From a virus, in IMG/VR virus record IMGVR_UViG_3300023174_000033, positions 372,001-436,000 of that record: DNA of 64,000 nucleotides. One strand, written 5' to 3'. Shown here one piece after another: positions 1-9,848 of this stretch; the stretch's first letter is position 1; each line of letters opens with the position of its first letter. Below the pieces are notes generated by a model. It was given only the letters and a program-made list of their open reading frames with translations. It was not told where the DNA came from and did no database searches. Position numbers and translations under genes: made by a program.

Positions 1-2
1 CT

Positions 3-3000
3 CAAGGGGATATTGGTTTCCAAGGTGACACTGGACCACAAGGATTGCAAGGTTTATCTGGACCGCAAGGTGTTCAAGGTGTAACAGGACCACAAGGTAG
101 AACAGGGCCTCAAGGTAGAACAGGACCTCAAGGAAGACAAGGTTTAGTAACGACTATTAATCAATCTCCGGTTCAATGGAGATATGAAGGATTGATCGTT
201 GGAACAGGTCCGGCTCAAAGTAAATTTGAGTCTAATACGAATGTTATAAAAAATGTTGCTACATTTAGGTTTAATTACTTTGATGTGAATAATATTGATT
301 ATTCCGGTTGGTTTGCTGATTTGGATACTTATATTGTTAATGGACAAAGTTCTTACATTCAAGTTTATGAAAGTTCTTTAACAACACAAAATGGTTTATA
401 CAAAATTACGGGTGTTAGCACGGCTTCAACGACTCCGGTTTCTTATCAATTAACCGTTACAAATGTTGCTGGTGGTGGTACTTTCAGTGTTGGTAGAACT
501 TATAGTGTTGTTTGGTCATCATTGCCGGTTGGCCCACAAGGAGATAGTGGTCCACAAGGATTAATTGGTGAAACTGGTTATCAAGGTGAGACTGGACCTC
601 AAGGTGAAATTGGTTTACAAGGTGTGCAGGGTGTCCAAGGTGTCCAAGGTGTTTCCGGCCCTCAAGGTATTCAAGGAGCTGTTTTACCACTTTCACAAGC
701 GTTTTCAATTTGGAATTTCAATAGTGCTACATTAAGTACTTTGAGTGAATTCAGTACTAATGATGCTACTCTTCAAAATGTTACAAGTTTTGGAATTTCA
801 TATTATGATATCTACAATATTGACCACACAAATTGGTTTGCACAAATAGAAAACTTCGTTCAAAATAATCAAGTAACATATTTATACGTTATTGAAGAAG
901 GAAATAGCCCGGTTAGAGGTTTATACAGAGTAGACGAAGTTTTTGATAATGGTAGTTTGGGATATGACCTAGGTGTATATCCAATAATATTCGGAGGAAC
1001 CTTCACAAATGGTGTTACTTATTCAATTACTTGGGTTGCTAATGGATCAATGGGTACAACTGGTTCACAAGGTGATATAGGTCCTCAAGGTGATTTCGGA
1101 CCACAAGGTGAGATGGGATTACAAGGGGATATGGGTCCACAAGGTTTCCAAGGTGAAACTGGCCCTCAAGGTTTCCAAGGCGATATGGGACCTCAGGGAG
1201 ACCAAGGTGATATGGGACCTCAAGGTTTCCAAGGAATAATTGGTTTCCAAGGTCAAACTGGACCACAGGGTAGAATGGGTAATACCGGTCTACAGGGTTA
1301 TTCTGGGCCACAAGGTGATACTGGTATTCAAGGTGAAACTGGACCACAAGGTTTCCAAGGTGATTTTGGTTTACAGGGTATGCAAGGTCCTTTAGGAAAC
1401 CCAGCACTTAATATAACTTTCGGACCAACAACTTCAATTTCTGTAACACATAGTAGTTCAGTATATCCTTTGATTCAATTAATTGATACATTTGGAAATA
1501 CTTTCATACCAAACAGCATTATACACACATCTACATCTGAATTTATTTTGAATTTTGCTACTGAATCAAGTGGTACTATAATAATTGGAGGTGGAGCTGG
1601 CCCTCAGGGGGAAATGGGTGTTCAAGGTTATCAAGGGGAAATTGGACCTCAAGGAGACATCGGATTCCAAGGAATTAGCGGACCACAAGGTGAAATGGGT
1701 GTTCAAGGTTATCAAGGAGATATTGGTCCACAAGGTGATATTGGTTTCCAAGGTATTAGTGGTCCACAAGGAGATATGGGACCACAAGGTTATCAAGGTG
1801 ATATGGGTCCACAGGGTAACGAAGGGTTACAAGGTGTTTCTGGACCACAAGGTGACCAAGGTTTGGAAGGTCCACAAGGTGATATGGGTCCACAGGGTGA
1901 CCAAGGTTTTCAAGGTGAAACTGGGCCTCAAGGTTTCCAAGGTTTAGAAGGTCCACAAGGAGATATGGGACCACAGGGTGACCAAGGTTTACAGGGTGTT
2001 TCCGGACCACAAGGCGACCAAGGTTTAGAAGGGCCGCAAGGTGATATGGGGCCTCAAGGCGACCAGGGTCTACAAGGTGTGTCAGGACCACAGGGTGATC
2101 AAGGTTTAGAAGGGCCGCAAGGTGATATGGGACCACAGGGTGATATCGGATTGCAAGGTGTATCTGGGCCTCAGGGTGATCAAGGTTTAGAAGGGCCGCA
2201 AGGTGATATGGGACCACAGGGTGATATCGGATTGCAAGGTGTATCTGGGCCTCAGGGTGATCAAGGTTTAGAAGGGCCGCAAGGCGATATGGGACCTCAA
2301 GGTAATATCGGATTGCAAGGAGTATCTGGACCTCAGGGTGACCAAGGGAATACTGGTCCACAAGGTATACCTGGTGCACAAGGAGATGTAGGTCCTTTGC
2401 CAGATTGGTACTTCCAAGGTAATTGGTTTACATCATCTACAGTTCCCGCATTGGGAGATATTTACACATTCAATGGCAGCACTTGGTATAACGCTGGTGG
2501 TACTGCTACTGGAACACCTTCAATTGCACTTGGTTGGAGTTTACTATCCGAAAGAGGAAATACTGGTTTACAGGGAAGTACTGGACCACAAGGCAGAACA
2601 GGACCTCAAGGAGTTACTGGACCACAAGGTAGAACAGGGCCTCAAGGAAGACAAGGTTTGGTCACAACTATCAATCAAGCTCCGGTTCAATGGAGGTATG
2701 AAGGATTGATCGTTGGTACAGGTCCGGCTCAAAGTAAATTTGAGTCTAATACTAATACAATTAAAAATGTTGCTACATTTAGATTCAATTACTTTGATAT
2801 AAATAACATTGACTATTCTGGTTGGTTTGCTGATTTAGATACTTACATATCCAATGGTCAAAGTTCTTATGTACAGGTTTATGAAACCGCTTTAACGACA
2901 CAGAATGGTTTATATGAAATTACTAGCGTAGGCACAGTTTCTACAACTCCAGTTTCTTATGAACTAACGGTTACAAATATTGCTGGCGGTGGTACATTTA

Positions 3001-4484
3001 GCATAGGTAGAACTTATAGTGTTATGTGGACATCTTTACCAGGTGGTCCTCAAGGGATTAGTGGCCCACAAGGATTAATTGGTGAAACTGGTTTCCAAGG
3101 TGATACTGGACCTCAAGGTGAAATTGGTTTCCAAGGTTTATCTGGCCCACAAGGAGTACAAGGTGTTTCCGGTCCTCAAGGTGTACAAGGAGCAGTTCTT
3201 CCACTTTCACAGGCATTCTCTATCTGGAATTTCAATAGTGCTACATTAAGTACTGTAAATGAATTCAGTACTAATGATGCTACTCTTCAAAATGTTACAA
3301 GTTTTGGAATTTCCTACTATGATATTTACAATGTTGATCACACTGATTGGTTTGCTCAAATACAGAATTTTGTTCAAAATAAACAAATAACCTATCTATA
3401 TGTTATTGAAGAAGGAAATACTCCAACTAGAGGTCTATATAAAGTTGATCAAGTAGAAGATAATGGTGGATTGGGATATGATTTGAGCGTTTCTCCTGTA
3501 ATATTTGGAGGAACCTTTACTAACGGTATAACTTATTCAATTACTTGGGTTGCTAATGGTTCAATGGGTGAAACTGGTTCACAAGGTGTAACTGGTCCAC
3601 AAGGTGATTTTGGCCCACAAGGTCAGATGGGGTTACAAGGTGTAACTGGTCCACAAGGAACTGGTCCACAAGGTGATATGGGTCCACAAGGTGATATGGG
3701 ACCACAAGGTTTCCAAGGAGAAACTGGTCCACAAGGTTTCCAAGGTGACCAAGGACCTCAAGGTGATATGGGTCCACAAGGTGATCAGGGTCTACAAGGT
3801 GTTTCTGGTCCACAGGGTGACCAAGGTTTGGAAGGACCACAAGGTGATATGGGTCCACAAGGTGATCAGGGTCTACAAGGTGTTTCTGGTCCACAGGGTG
3901 ACCAAGGTTTGGAAGGACCACAAGGTGATATGGGCCCACAAGGCGATCAGGGTCTACAAGGTTATTCTGGTCCACAGGGTGACCAAGGTTTGGAAGGACC
4001 ACAAGGTGATATGGGCCCACAAGGCGATCAGGGTCTACAAGGTTATTCTGGGCCACAGGGAGACCAAGGGTTAGAGGGACCACAAGGTGATATGGGCCCA
4101 CAAGGCGACCAAGGTTTACAAGGTGTGTCAGGACCACAAGGCGACCAAGGTTTAGAAGGACCACAAGGTGATATGGGACCTCAAGGTAACGAAGGGCTAC
4201 AGGGTGTGTCAGGACCACAAGGTGACCAAGGTTTAGAAGGACCTCAAGGTGATATGGGACCTCAAGGTGATATCGGACTACAAGGAGTTTCCGGACCACA
4301 AGGCGACCAAGGTTTAGAAGGACCACAAGGTGATATGGGTCCACAAGGCGATCAGGGTCTACAAGGAGTTTCCGGACCACAAGGCGACCAAGGTTTAGAA
4401 GGACCTCAAGGTGATATGGGCCCACAAGGTGATATCGGATTACAAGGAGTTTCCGGACCACAAGGCGACCAAGGTTTAGAATGA
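3..4484 (+). CDS. Collagen-like phage fibre protein, upstream part (5' end outside window)
   Basis: The frame is open from base 3, so the true start lies upstream. Most of the protein is Gly-X-Y repeat with GPQG as the dominant unit, as in phage tail or capsid fibres that form collagen-like triple helices. Globular inserts break the repeat. Module A (about 150-520 and 2660-3040) contains VQWRYEGL and GRTYSV. Module B (about 680-1045 and 3200-3560) contains [13 protein letters not shown] and [10 protein letters not shown]. Module C (about 1400-1600) contains [11 protein letters not shown] linker with [11 protein letters not shown] lies near 2400-2560. The frame ends at a TGA (4482-4484) inside a repeat, and the same frame resumes immediately. 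A role in host binding is inferred from the architecture. Confidence 0.85.
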   Translation, partial: QGDIGFQGDTGPQGLQGLSGPQGVQGVTGPQGRTGPQGRTGPQGRQGLVTTINQSPVQWRYEGLIVGTGPAQSKFESNTNVIKNVATFRFNYFDVNNIDYSGWFADLDTYIVNGQSSYIQVYESSLTTQNGLYKITGVSTASTTPVSYQLTVTNVAGGGTFSVGRTYSVVWSSLPVGPQGDSGPQGLIGETGYQGETGPQGEIGLQGVQGVQGVQGVSGPQGIQGAVLPLSQAFSIWNFNSATLSTLSEFSTNDATLQNVTSFGISYYDIYNIDHTNWFAQIENFVQNNQVTYLYVIEEGNSPVRGLYRVDEVFDNGSLGYDLGVYPIIFGGTFTNGVTYSITWVANGSMGTTGSQGDIGPQGDFGPQGEMGLQGDMGPQGFQGETGPQGFQGDMGPQGDQGDMGPQGFQGIIGFQGQTGPQGRMGNTGLQGYSGPQGDTGIQGETGPQGFQGDFGLQGMQGPLGNPALNITFGPTTSISVTHSSSVYPLIQLIDTFGNTFIPNSIIHTSTSEFILNFATESSGTIIIGGGAGPQGEMGVQGYQGEIGPQGDIGFQGISGPQGEMGVQGYQGDIGPQGDIGFQGISGPQGDMGPQGYQGDMGPQGNEGLQGVSGPQGDQGLEGPQGDMGPQGDQGFQGETGPQGFQGLEGPQGDMGPQGDQGLQGVSGPQGDQGLEGPQGDMGPQGDQGLQGVSGPQGDQGLEGPQGDMGPQGDIGLQGVSGPQGDQGLEGPQGDMGPQGDIGLQGVSGPQGDQGLEGPQGDMGPQGNIGLQGVSGPQGDQGNTGPQGIPGAQGDVGPLPDWYFQGNWFTSSTVPALGDIYTFNGSTWYNAGGTATGTPSIALGWSLLSERGNTGLQGSTGPQGRTGPQGVTGPQGRTGPQGRQGLVTTINQAPVQWRYEGLIVGTGPAQSKFESNTNTIKNVATFRFNYFDINNIDYSGWFADLDTYISNGQSSYVQVYETALTTQNGLYEITSVGTVSTTPVSYELTVTNIAGGGTFSIGRTYSVMWTSLPGGPQGISGPQGLIGETGFQGDTGPQGEIGFQGLSGPQGVQGVSGPQGVQGAVLPLSQAFSIWNFNSATLSTVNEFSTNDATLQNVTSFGISYYDIYNVDHTDWFAQIQNFVQNKQITYLYVIEEGNTPTRGLYKVDQVEDNGGLGYDLSVSPVIFGGTFTNGITYSITWVANGSMGETGSQGVTGPQGDFGPQGQMGLQGVTGPQGTGPQGDMGPQGDMGPQGFQGETGPQGFQGDQGPQGDMGPQGDQGLQGVSGPQGDQGLEGPQGDMGPQGDQGLQGVSGPQGDQGLEGPQGDMGPQGDQGLQGYSGPQGDQGLEGPQGDMGPQGDQGLQGYSGPQGDQGLEGPQGDMGPQGDQGLQGVSGPQGDQGLEGPQGDMGPQGNEGLQGVSGPQGDQGLEGPQGDMGPQGDIGLQGVSGPQGDQGLEGPQGDMGPQGDQGLQGVSGPQGDQGLEGPQGDMGPQGDIGLQGVSGPQGDQGLE
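1840..4481 (+). repeat. Tandem 81-bp coding repeats in the fibre gene
   Basis: The Gly-X-Y tracts at about 1840-2340 and 3770-4481 consist of near-identical 27-codon (81-bp) units whose translation cycles through [12 protein letters not shown] and [12 protein letters not shown]. About six copies lie in the first tract and nine in the second, separated by globular modules. Units differ mainly by silent changes and by Q/I/N at one position, which suggests recent expansion by unequal exchange. Such tracts invite length variation and assembly collapse. Confidence 0.8.
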
Positions 4485-4496
4485 CCACAAGGCGAT

Positions 4497-6074
4497 ATGG
4501 GACCACAAGGCGATATTGGTTATCAAGGTGTTTCTGGCCCACAGGGATATCAAGGTGAGACTGGCCCACAGGGTGAAACCGGTCCACAAGGTGATATAGG
4601 TTTCCAAGGTGAAAGTGGTCCTCAAGGATATAGTGGTGTGCAAGGTGAAACTGGTCCACAGGGTAGAACTGGTCCACAAGGAATTGGTGGTCCAAAAGGT
4701 AATACCGGAGCTTCTGGTGTGGTTGCAACAGTAACACAAACACCAGTACAGTGGAGATATGAAGGTTTATTCGGAGGTGGCGGGCCGTTCTCGGGTCAAT
4801 TTGAAACTACACCATCTCCTAATTTCTCTAACATTACAGGATTTAGATTTAATGTAAACGACGTTAATAATATCAATTATACAACTTGGTTTAATCAACT
4901 AGAACTATTTGTTAAGAATCAAAACACATCTTATATACAATTGTATGATACAGCTTCTGTAAGTAATGTTGGATTATACCTCGTTACTGGAGCTGCTACA
5001 AGTTCTGGTTTGACTCAAGCTTTCGGTATAAGTGTATCAAGTGTGGCTATAGTTTCAAACGGATCGTTTACAATTGGTAGAACTTATAGCGTAACTTGGA
5101 TTGCATCTGGTCCACAAGGAACTCAAGGAATTCAAGGTATAACCGGCCCACAAGGTGAGACTGGCCCACAGGGTGAAACTGGTCCACAAGGTGAAATTGG
5201 CTTACAAGGTTTCTCTGGACCACAAGGTGAAATTGGCTTACAAGGTAATCTAGGACCACAGGGTGTGCAGGGTGCAGTAGTTCCTTTATCACAAGCAGCT
5301 ACTAGATGGAATTATGTAAGTGGTGGTGTATTGACTCAACAAAATAAATTTATCGCTGATTATGATGATTTATCCCTATTGAGTTGTTTTGAGATAAATT
5401 ACTACGATTCATACAATGTTGAATTTACTAATTGGTTTGTACAACTAGAGAATTTTGTAAGTAATCTACAAACCACTTATCTGTTTGTATCAAATGATGA
5501 TGATCTTACCGTTAGAGGATTTTATAGAATTACTAGTGTATCAAATTCTGGATATGGTTATACTATGAGTGTTATACCATTAGCATTTGGTGGTTCATTT
5601 GTAGATGGTGGAACTTACTCAATTAGTTGGACAGTTGAAGGAACTAAAGGTGAAACTGGTCCACAAGGTGCGTATGGTGGTCCACAGGGTCCACAGGGTC
5701 CTTATCCACTTCCTAACGTGATACAAACATTCTCTAGTGTTCTAACTTATAGTGTAACCCATAATAGCGGAGTTTATCCTTTTGTACAATTGATTGATAA
5801 TATCGGAGAGGTTTTTGTACCAGAAGCGATACTACACACTTCTACGTATTCATTTGACATAACATTCGCTACTGAATCATCTGGTTCTGTGGTTTTAGGT
5901 GGAGCAGTTGGTCCACAAGGTTCAAACGGTGGAGTTCTTGTAGGAACAGTTAGTCCAGCAAATTCTGGTTCAACTGGAACTAAAGGAGAAATTAGAGTTA
6001 ATAATGGTGGTTATATGTATATCCATACAGGTACACAATGGTTGAGATCTTCCACAACTTTCTCTACTTTCTAA
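4497..6074 (+). CDS. Collagen-like fibre protein, downstream part after in-frame TGA
   Basis: This continues the preceding fibre frame after a single TGA. It has Gly-X-Y repeats to about 4720, a third copy of module A (about 4725-5110), a third copy of module B (about 5275-5640) and a second copy of module C (about 5710-5910). A non-repetitive C-terminus ends in LRSSTTFSTF. The indicated ATG is simply the first Met codon after the stop and lies inside a GDMGPQG repeat, so it is not a convincing natural start. Either this is the 3' part of one roughly 2000-residue protein, or the gene is truly split. The frame agreement and the module order, which repeats that of the first part, favour one ancestral gene. 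Confidence 0.75.
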   Translation: MGPQGDIGYQGVSGPQGYQGETGPQGETGPQGDIGFQGESGPQGYSGVQGETGPQGRTGPQGIGGPKGNTGASGVVATVTQTPVQWRYEGLFGGGGPFSGQFETTPSPNFSNITGFRFNVNDVNNINYTTWFNQLELFVKNQNTSYIQLYDTASVSNVGLYLVTGAATSSGLTQAFGISVSSVAIVSNGSFTIGRTYSVTWIASGPQGTQGIQGITGPQGETGPQGETGPQGEIGLQGFSGPQGEIGLQGNLGPQGVQGAVVPLSQAATRWNYVSGGVLTQQNKFIADYDDLSLLSCFEINYYDSYNVEFTNWFVQLENFVSNLQTTYLFVSNDDDLTVRGFYRITSVSNSGYGYTMSVIPLAFGGSFVDGGTYSISWTVEGTKGETGPQGAYGGPQGPQGPYPLPNVIQTFSSVLTYSVTHNSGVYPFVQLIDNIGEVFVPEAILHTSTYSFDITFATESSGSVVLGGAVGPQGSNGGVLVGTVSPANSGSTGTKGEIRVNNGGYMYIHTGTQWLRSSTTFSTF

Positions 6075-6133
6075 TACTTTTCCGAAACATTGGTGTGTTT
6101 TTTATATAAAAGGAAATAAATGAGAAATAAATA

Positions 6134-7090
6134 ATGGAACATATTTTACAAGAAAATAAGGATAGATTCGTAATGTTTCCCTTAAAATATCACGATATTT
6201 GGGAAATGTATAAGACGGCTGAACATTCATTTTGGACAGCAGAAGAAATTGATTTAGCATCAGATTTAGTCGATTGGGATGAAAAGTTAAATAAGGACGA
6301 AAAACATTTTATAAAAATGGTTTTAGCTTTTTTTGCAGCATCCGATGGAATAGTAAATGAAAATCTTGCAGAAAACTTCCTTAAAGAAGTACAATATCCA
6401 GAAGCTAAATCTTTTTATGGATTTCAAATTGCTATGGAAAATGTACATTCTGAAACATATTCTCTTTTAATTGATACTTATATCAAAGATGAAAAGGAGA
6501 AAGGTATGTTGTTCCATGCTATTGATAACTTCCCTTCTATTAAAGAAAAAGCTGATTGGGCATTAAAATGGATTTCTTCCGAATCATTTGCTGAAAGACT
6601 CATTGCATTTGCAGCAGTTGAGGGTATCTTTTTTTCAGGATCCTTTTGTTCTATATTTTGGTTGAAGAAAAGGGGATTAATGCCTGGACTTTCATTTTCA
6701 AATGAATTAATTTCTCGCGACGAAGGATTACATTGTAAATTTGCTTGTTTAATTTATAACAAATACATAAAGAACAAACTTTCAGAAGAAAGAATCAAAG
6801 AAATCATTTGTTCAGCGGTTGATATAGAAAAAGTTTTTATTACAGAATCACTTCCAGTATCACTAATTGGGATGAATTCGGAATTAATGAAACAATATAT
6901 TGAATTTGTTGCTGATTTTTGGTTAAATGAATTAGGATGTTCAAAAGTTTACAATACACAGAATCCTTTTGATTTTATGGATATGATTTCAATTCAGGGC
7001 AAAACCAATTTCTTTGAGAAAAGGGTAGGTGAATATAAAAAGGCTTCTGATAGAACGATTGACTTTGATAATATTGACGTTGATTTTTAA
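6134..7090 (+). CDS. nrdB: Class I ribonucleotide reductase, beta (R2) subunit
   Basis: This is the radical-generating small subunit that works with NrdA to reduce ribonucleotides to deoxyribonucleotides. At 318 residues it matches the short R2 type. The diiron ligands can be placed at Asp71, Glu102, His105, Glu163, Glu197 and His200, and the radical Tyr at Tyr109 in [15 protein letters not shown] (194-200) is the second signature. The acidic C-terminus FDNIDVDF fits the R2 tail that docks on the large subunit. No large subunit is in the window, so it must lie elsewhere in the phage genome or come from the host. The GT25 gene follows 18 bp downstream on the same strand. Confidence 0.95.
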   Translation: MEHILQENKDRFVMFPLKYHDIWEMYKTAEHSFWTAEEIDLASDLVDWDEKLNKDEKHFIKMVLAFFAASDGIVNENLAENFLKEVQYPEAKSFYGFQIAMENVHSETYSLLIDTYIKDEKEKGMLFHAIDNFPSIKEKADWALKWISSESFAERLIAFAAVEGIFFSGSFCSIFWLKKRGLMPGLSFSNELISRDEGLHCKFACLIYNKYIKNKLSEERIKEIICSAVDIEKVFITESLPVSLIGMNSELMKQYIEFVADFWLNELGCSKVYNTQNPFDFMDMISIQGKTNFFEKRVGEYKKASDRTIDFDNIDVDF

Positions 7091-7108
7091 AATAAATAAT
7101 TTTATTTT

Positions 7109-7819
7109 ATGAAAAAAATCTATGTGTTAAATCATCCAGAGGGTAAGGGATTACTCAGGCGGAAATATATGGAGGAATCTCTTTCAAGAGAAAATCTTGA
7201 ATTTGAATTTGTAGATGGATATCATCCTAACGATTTTGATTATGAAAAGTTAATCAAAAACTGGAATATTGTAAATGCTCGTTTTGTAAACAGCCACACT
7301 GGATCCAGATTTGAACCAATATACGTTGAATCAACTAACCATGTCCCATACATAACCTTTCCTACTCATATAGGCAAGGGGTCAATAAGTCTCGTACTCA
7401 AACATAAACATTGTTGGTACGATCAAATATTCAATAAGTACGAATATGTGACTATATTTGAAGATGATTGTGAAATACCAAACAATCTAGAAGACATTTT
7501 AGAGGAGTGTATATCGGAAATGAAAGAAAACCAATATGATATAGTTATGTTGGGTGGTTTACCGGGAATGGTTTCTCCAAATTTTGCAGAAGGGAAAAAA
7601 GTACATTATCATCAACATCAAAAATGTAGATGCACTCATGGATACATTTTAAATTTAGACACTGCTAAAATATTCTTGGAAACCTCTGGAATAATAAACA
7701 ATTCTATTGATATTAAATTGAATGAAATTATACAAATTTTCAATTTAAAAGTTGCTTGGTTAGAGCCAGCATTGATTCCAATATTTGAAGAAAGTTTGAC
7801 AGAAGAAACCGGTAGATAA
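7109..7819 (+). CDS. Glycosyltransferase family 25-like protein
   Basis: This 236-residue protein resembles GT25 enzymes, which include LPS galactosyltransferases and collagen hydroxylysine galactosyltransferases. It opens with KKIYVLNHPEGKGLLRRKYM, like the usual start of the family. It has the acidic metal and nucleotide-sugar motif TIFEDDCEI near residues 112-120, then VMLGGLPG. The substrate cannot be read from sequence. Possible targets are a host surface glycan or the phage's own collagen-like fibre encoded just upstream. A second GT25-like gene lies at 44971-45669. Confidence 0.75.
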   Translation: MKKIYVLNHPEGKGLLRRKYMEESLSRENLEFEFVDGYHPNDFDYEKLIKNWNIVNARFVNSHTGSRFEPIYVESTNHVPYITFPTHIGKGSISLVLKHKHCWYDQIFNKYEYVTIFEDDCEIPNNLEDILEECISEMKENQYDIVMLGGLPGMVSPNFAEGKKVHYHQHQKCRCTHGYILNLDTAKIFLETSGIINNSIDIKLNEIIQIFNLKVAWLEPALIPIFEESLTEETGR

Positions 7820-7869
7820 ATAGTTTGTTTTGATTTATATTATTTAATATATAAATCAAAAATTCAACT

Positions 7870-8628
7870 ATGAGCGCCTATTCTTTAGAAGAATTTATTG
7901 ATTTTGTTCAAACTGATGTAACGGTCGGTGGAGCACTTCCAAAAAATTTACCAGACCATTCAATAAGACAATTTATAGAAACAAGGGCTTTACCTTGGTT
8001 CTACCAGAACTATCAATTCGGTGTCAGTAAAATGTATTATTTTGTTGACAAGGCTGCTTTTTCCACAGAAGAGTATACAAGTTATCGTTATATTGAATTA
8101 CCGTGTGAAATTCAATCAGTTACTTGGATATACCAAATAATGAATACTCAACTTTTACAATTAGGTATCAACGTACCTAATTTATCGGTTAATCTTGGTG
8201 TTACTAACCAACCATATCTTTCTTCATATGTGACTACAATTGGTGAATTGGGCATGTATAAGTCTTTGATTGATAACATGGCGGATATGTTAAATCAAAT
8301 GAATTTATATACTGTCAAGTACCATTATAATCAACTGTCTCACAGATTAAATATTCTCACTAATATTCAACATCACTTGGTATTGGAGGCTTATGTGAAT
8401 ATTCCAGCTGAAACTATGTTTACAGATAACTATTTTGTTAAGTATGTTACTGCTTGGGCTAAAATGCAACAAGGAAGATTATTGGGAGCTTTTGATTTCA
8501 GTTTACCAGGTGGTGTTAAGTATAATTCAGCGGATATGGTTAGTCAGGGTAAAGAAGAAATGAAAGAAGTTGAAGATGAAATCAAAGCTATGTCCAATAG
8601 TTCATTTTTTTACCTTGTGAAGAGGTAG
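7870..8628 (+). CDS. Phage protein of unknown function, possible virion component
   Basis: This 252-residue soluble protein has no signal peptide or membrane segment. It starts MSAYSLEEFIDFVQTDVTVG and contains an aromatic-rich stretch, RALPWFYQNYQFGV, at about residues 44-57. The C-terminal part is helical and charged (KEEMKEVEDEIKAM). The length and aromatic N-terminus resemble small neck or connector-type proteins of large myoviruses, but I see no diagnostic motif, so this is a weak inference. It lies on the same strand as the RNR and GT25 genes and is followed after 22 bp by another phage protein. Confidence 0.6.
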   Translation: MSAYSLEEFIDFVQTDVTVGGALPKNLPDHSIRQFIETRALPWFYQNYQFGVSKMYYFVDKAAFSTEEYTSYRYIELPCEIQSVTWIYQIMNTQLLQLGINVPNLSVNLGVTNQPYLSSYVTTIGELGMYKSLIDNMADMLNQMNLYTVKYHYNQLSHRLNILTNIQHHLVLEAYVNIPAETMFTDNYFVKYVTAWAKMQQGRLLGAFDFSLPGGVKYNSADMVSQGKEEMKEVEDEIKAMSNSSFFYLVKR

Positions 8629-8650
8629 GTTGCGATATTTTATATAAATT

Positions 8651-9205
8651 ATGCCAGCAAATTCGGAGAAACAAAGAAGATTTATTTGGGCCAAGAGGCG
8701 TGAATATGGAAAGAAAAAATCCACCCCCAAAAAATGGAAGTGGATTTGGAAACCTGAGTGGGTTGATTTGAAAGAGTCTTTTACACATATATCAACATTC
8801 CAACAGTTCAACGAAGGTTATGGAACACTAACAAAGGATGATATGGAATTAATTGATGACTTATGTGTTAGTCTAACTGATGACTGGGATTTAAAGACTG
8901 AGATTAATGGACCTGTATATAGTGGTTCAGAACCTTGTGATGGTTTTTTAAATCTACAAATGTTTGATAGGTTTCATATTCAGTTCTCTATACAACTATA
9001 TCAAAGATTTGATTGGAATGAGAATGGTGAATCATTTGAAACAGATTTAAGAAATCTTATCAATAAAATAAAAAGATTTGGATATGAAATTCAAGAATTT
9101 GTTTGGAATTCTGAATTTCATGGTACAAGAACTTGGTCTTTCCAAATCTCACATACTGATAAACGGTCTGAGGAAATATTCAAATCTAAACCCACTGAAC
9201 TGTAA
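8651..9205 (+). CDS. Conserved phage-type protein with basic MPANSEKQRR N-terminus
   Basis: This 184-residue protein has a very basic, tryptophan-rich N-terminus (MPANSEKQRRF, then KKWKWIWKPEW). That opening is common in small phage proteins of unknown function. The rest, from about residue 55, looks like an independent alpha/beta domain with alternating charged and aromatic residues. The basic head suggests nucleic-acid binding, but this is inference. Its last 20 bp overlap the 3' end of the convergent GMP reductase C-terminal gene. Confidence 0.65.
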   Translation: MPANSEKQRRFIWAKRREYGKKKSTPKKWKWIWKPEWVDLKESFTHISTFQQFNEGYGTLTKDDMELIDDLCVSLTDDWDLKTEINGPVYSGSEPCDGFLNLQMFDRFHIQFSIQLYQRFDWNENGESFETDLRNLINKIKRFGYEIQEFVWNSEFHGTRTWSFQISHTDKRSEEIFKSKPTEL

Positions 9206-9731
9206 CAAAAGCATCTAAATCTTTACCACCACCATAAGATATAGAACTTTGTAGACATTCTTCTAGGTATTTCAATCCATCTAAGATAGATTCATTTTTA
9301 AATTCTACCAATGTTTTTCTACCTTCAATTCTATTTGACTTACCAGATTGGAAACTTGAAGCACTACCCCAAAATTCTTTATACTTCTTACCACTAACCT
9401 CTACAATGTGCCCTGGTGAATCATTATAACCAGACATTAAACCACCAGTCATAACCATTGTAGCACCAAGTGCAAGTGATTTAGCGATATCACCTGGGTT
9501 TTTGATACCACCATCAGCAATAATAGGCACATTAGCAACAGTTGCACAATGATAAATAGTTGATGCTTGACAATTTCTTGAACCAAACCCAGTTGATGGG
9601 TATGTTGTACATGCTGAGTTGTGAACAATTATGTGTTCTATATTATATGATTCATCATCTTCAACACTCAAGTCCATAACTTCACCAATATAATTTATTT
9701 TTTCAATATTTTCAATTTCAATAAATTCCAT
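9186..9731 (-). CDS. guaC: GMP reductase C-terminal fragment with N-terminal split-intein half (IntC)
   Basis: Residues 1-38 are an intein C-terminal half. They contain the block F-like stretch GEVMDLSVEDDESYN and end IIVHN, followed by the +1 Ser39 of the C-extein. Residues 39-181 are the C-terminal part of GMP reductase, with catalytic Cys41 in SACTT, then IADGGI, GATMVMTGG, GSASSFQ and LQSSISYGGG. This matches the Bacillus GuaC type rather than CBS-domain IMP dehydrogenases. The IntC sequence closely resembles the naturally split IMPDH-1 intein described from marine metagenomes. Protein trans-splicing with the upstream gene would restore the enzyme, which converts GMP to IMP. Confidence 0.88.
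   Translation of the reverse strand: MEFIEIENIEKINYIGEVMDLSVEDDESYNIEHIIVHNSACTTYPSTGFGSRNCQASTIYHCATVANVPIIADGGIKNPGDIAKSLALGATMVMTGGLMSGYNDSPGHIVEVSGKKYKEFWGSASSFQSGKSNRIEGRKTLVEFKNESILDGLKYLEECLQSSISYGGGKDLDAFVTVQWV
9618..9731 (-). other. Split intein C-terminal half (IntC), 38 residues
   Basis: This is the coding segment for the IntC half. It starts at its own ATG, runs through the conserved DLSV and SYN motifs, and ends with the penultimate His37 and terminal Asn38 needed for Asn cyclization. The extein +1 residue is Ser. A length near 38 residues is normal for IntC of naturally split inteins. Confidence 0.88.
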
Positions 9732-9843
9732 AATTTTTTAATATTTTTTTATAATTATCATTTTTAATATCAGTTTCCCAAATAGACAATAATCTGTATT
9801 TTTTTTCAACCACATATTCCAATTTTAAATTATCGAATACCAT
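9718..9843 (-). pseudogene. 41-codon remnant resembling the C-terminus of a Vsr-like homing endonuclease
   Basis: Between the two GMP reductase half-genes lies a short open frame starting at ATG (9843). It encodes 41 residues, including KKYRLLSIWETDIKNDNYK, and its stop overlaps the start region of the IntC gene in another frame. The YRLLxIWExDI pattern resembles the C-terminal beta-strand and Trp-Glu motif of very-short-patch-repair type endonucleases. A free-standing Vsr-like homing endonuclease is known to occupy exactly this position in fractured split-intein genes. All catalytic parts are absent, so it is best read as a decayed remnant. The assignment rests on a short motif. Confidence 0.5.
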
Positions 9844-9848
9844 TCTTC

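Noticed and set aside
3770-4481. CRISPR-like direct repeats
   Set aside because: The repeats are contiguous coding units of 81 bp with no unique spacers, and they translate to collagen-like sequence.
4482-4484. UGA recoded to glycine as in SR1/Gracilibacteria
   Set aside because: TGA is used as a normal stop in many overlapping genes of this window (for example 37073-37075), and only one in-frame TGA is seen in a long coding region.
484-4743. Long minus-strand and alternate-frame open frames rich in His, Leu and Val within the collagen gene
   Set aside because: They are shadows of the Gly-X-Y coding repeat. Periodic codons suppress stops in other frames, and the peptides are low-complexity with no own start signals.
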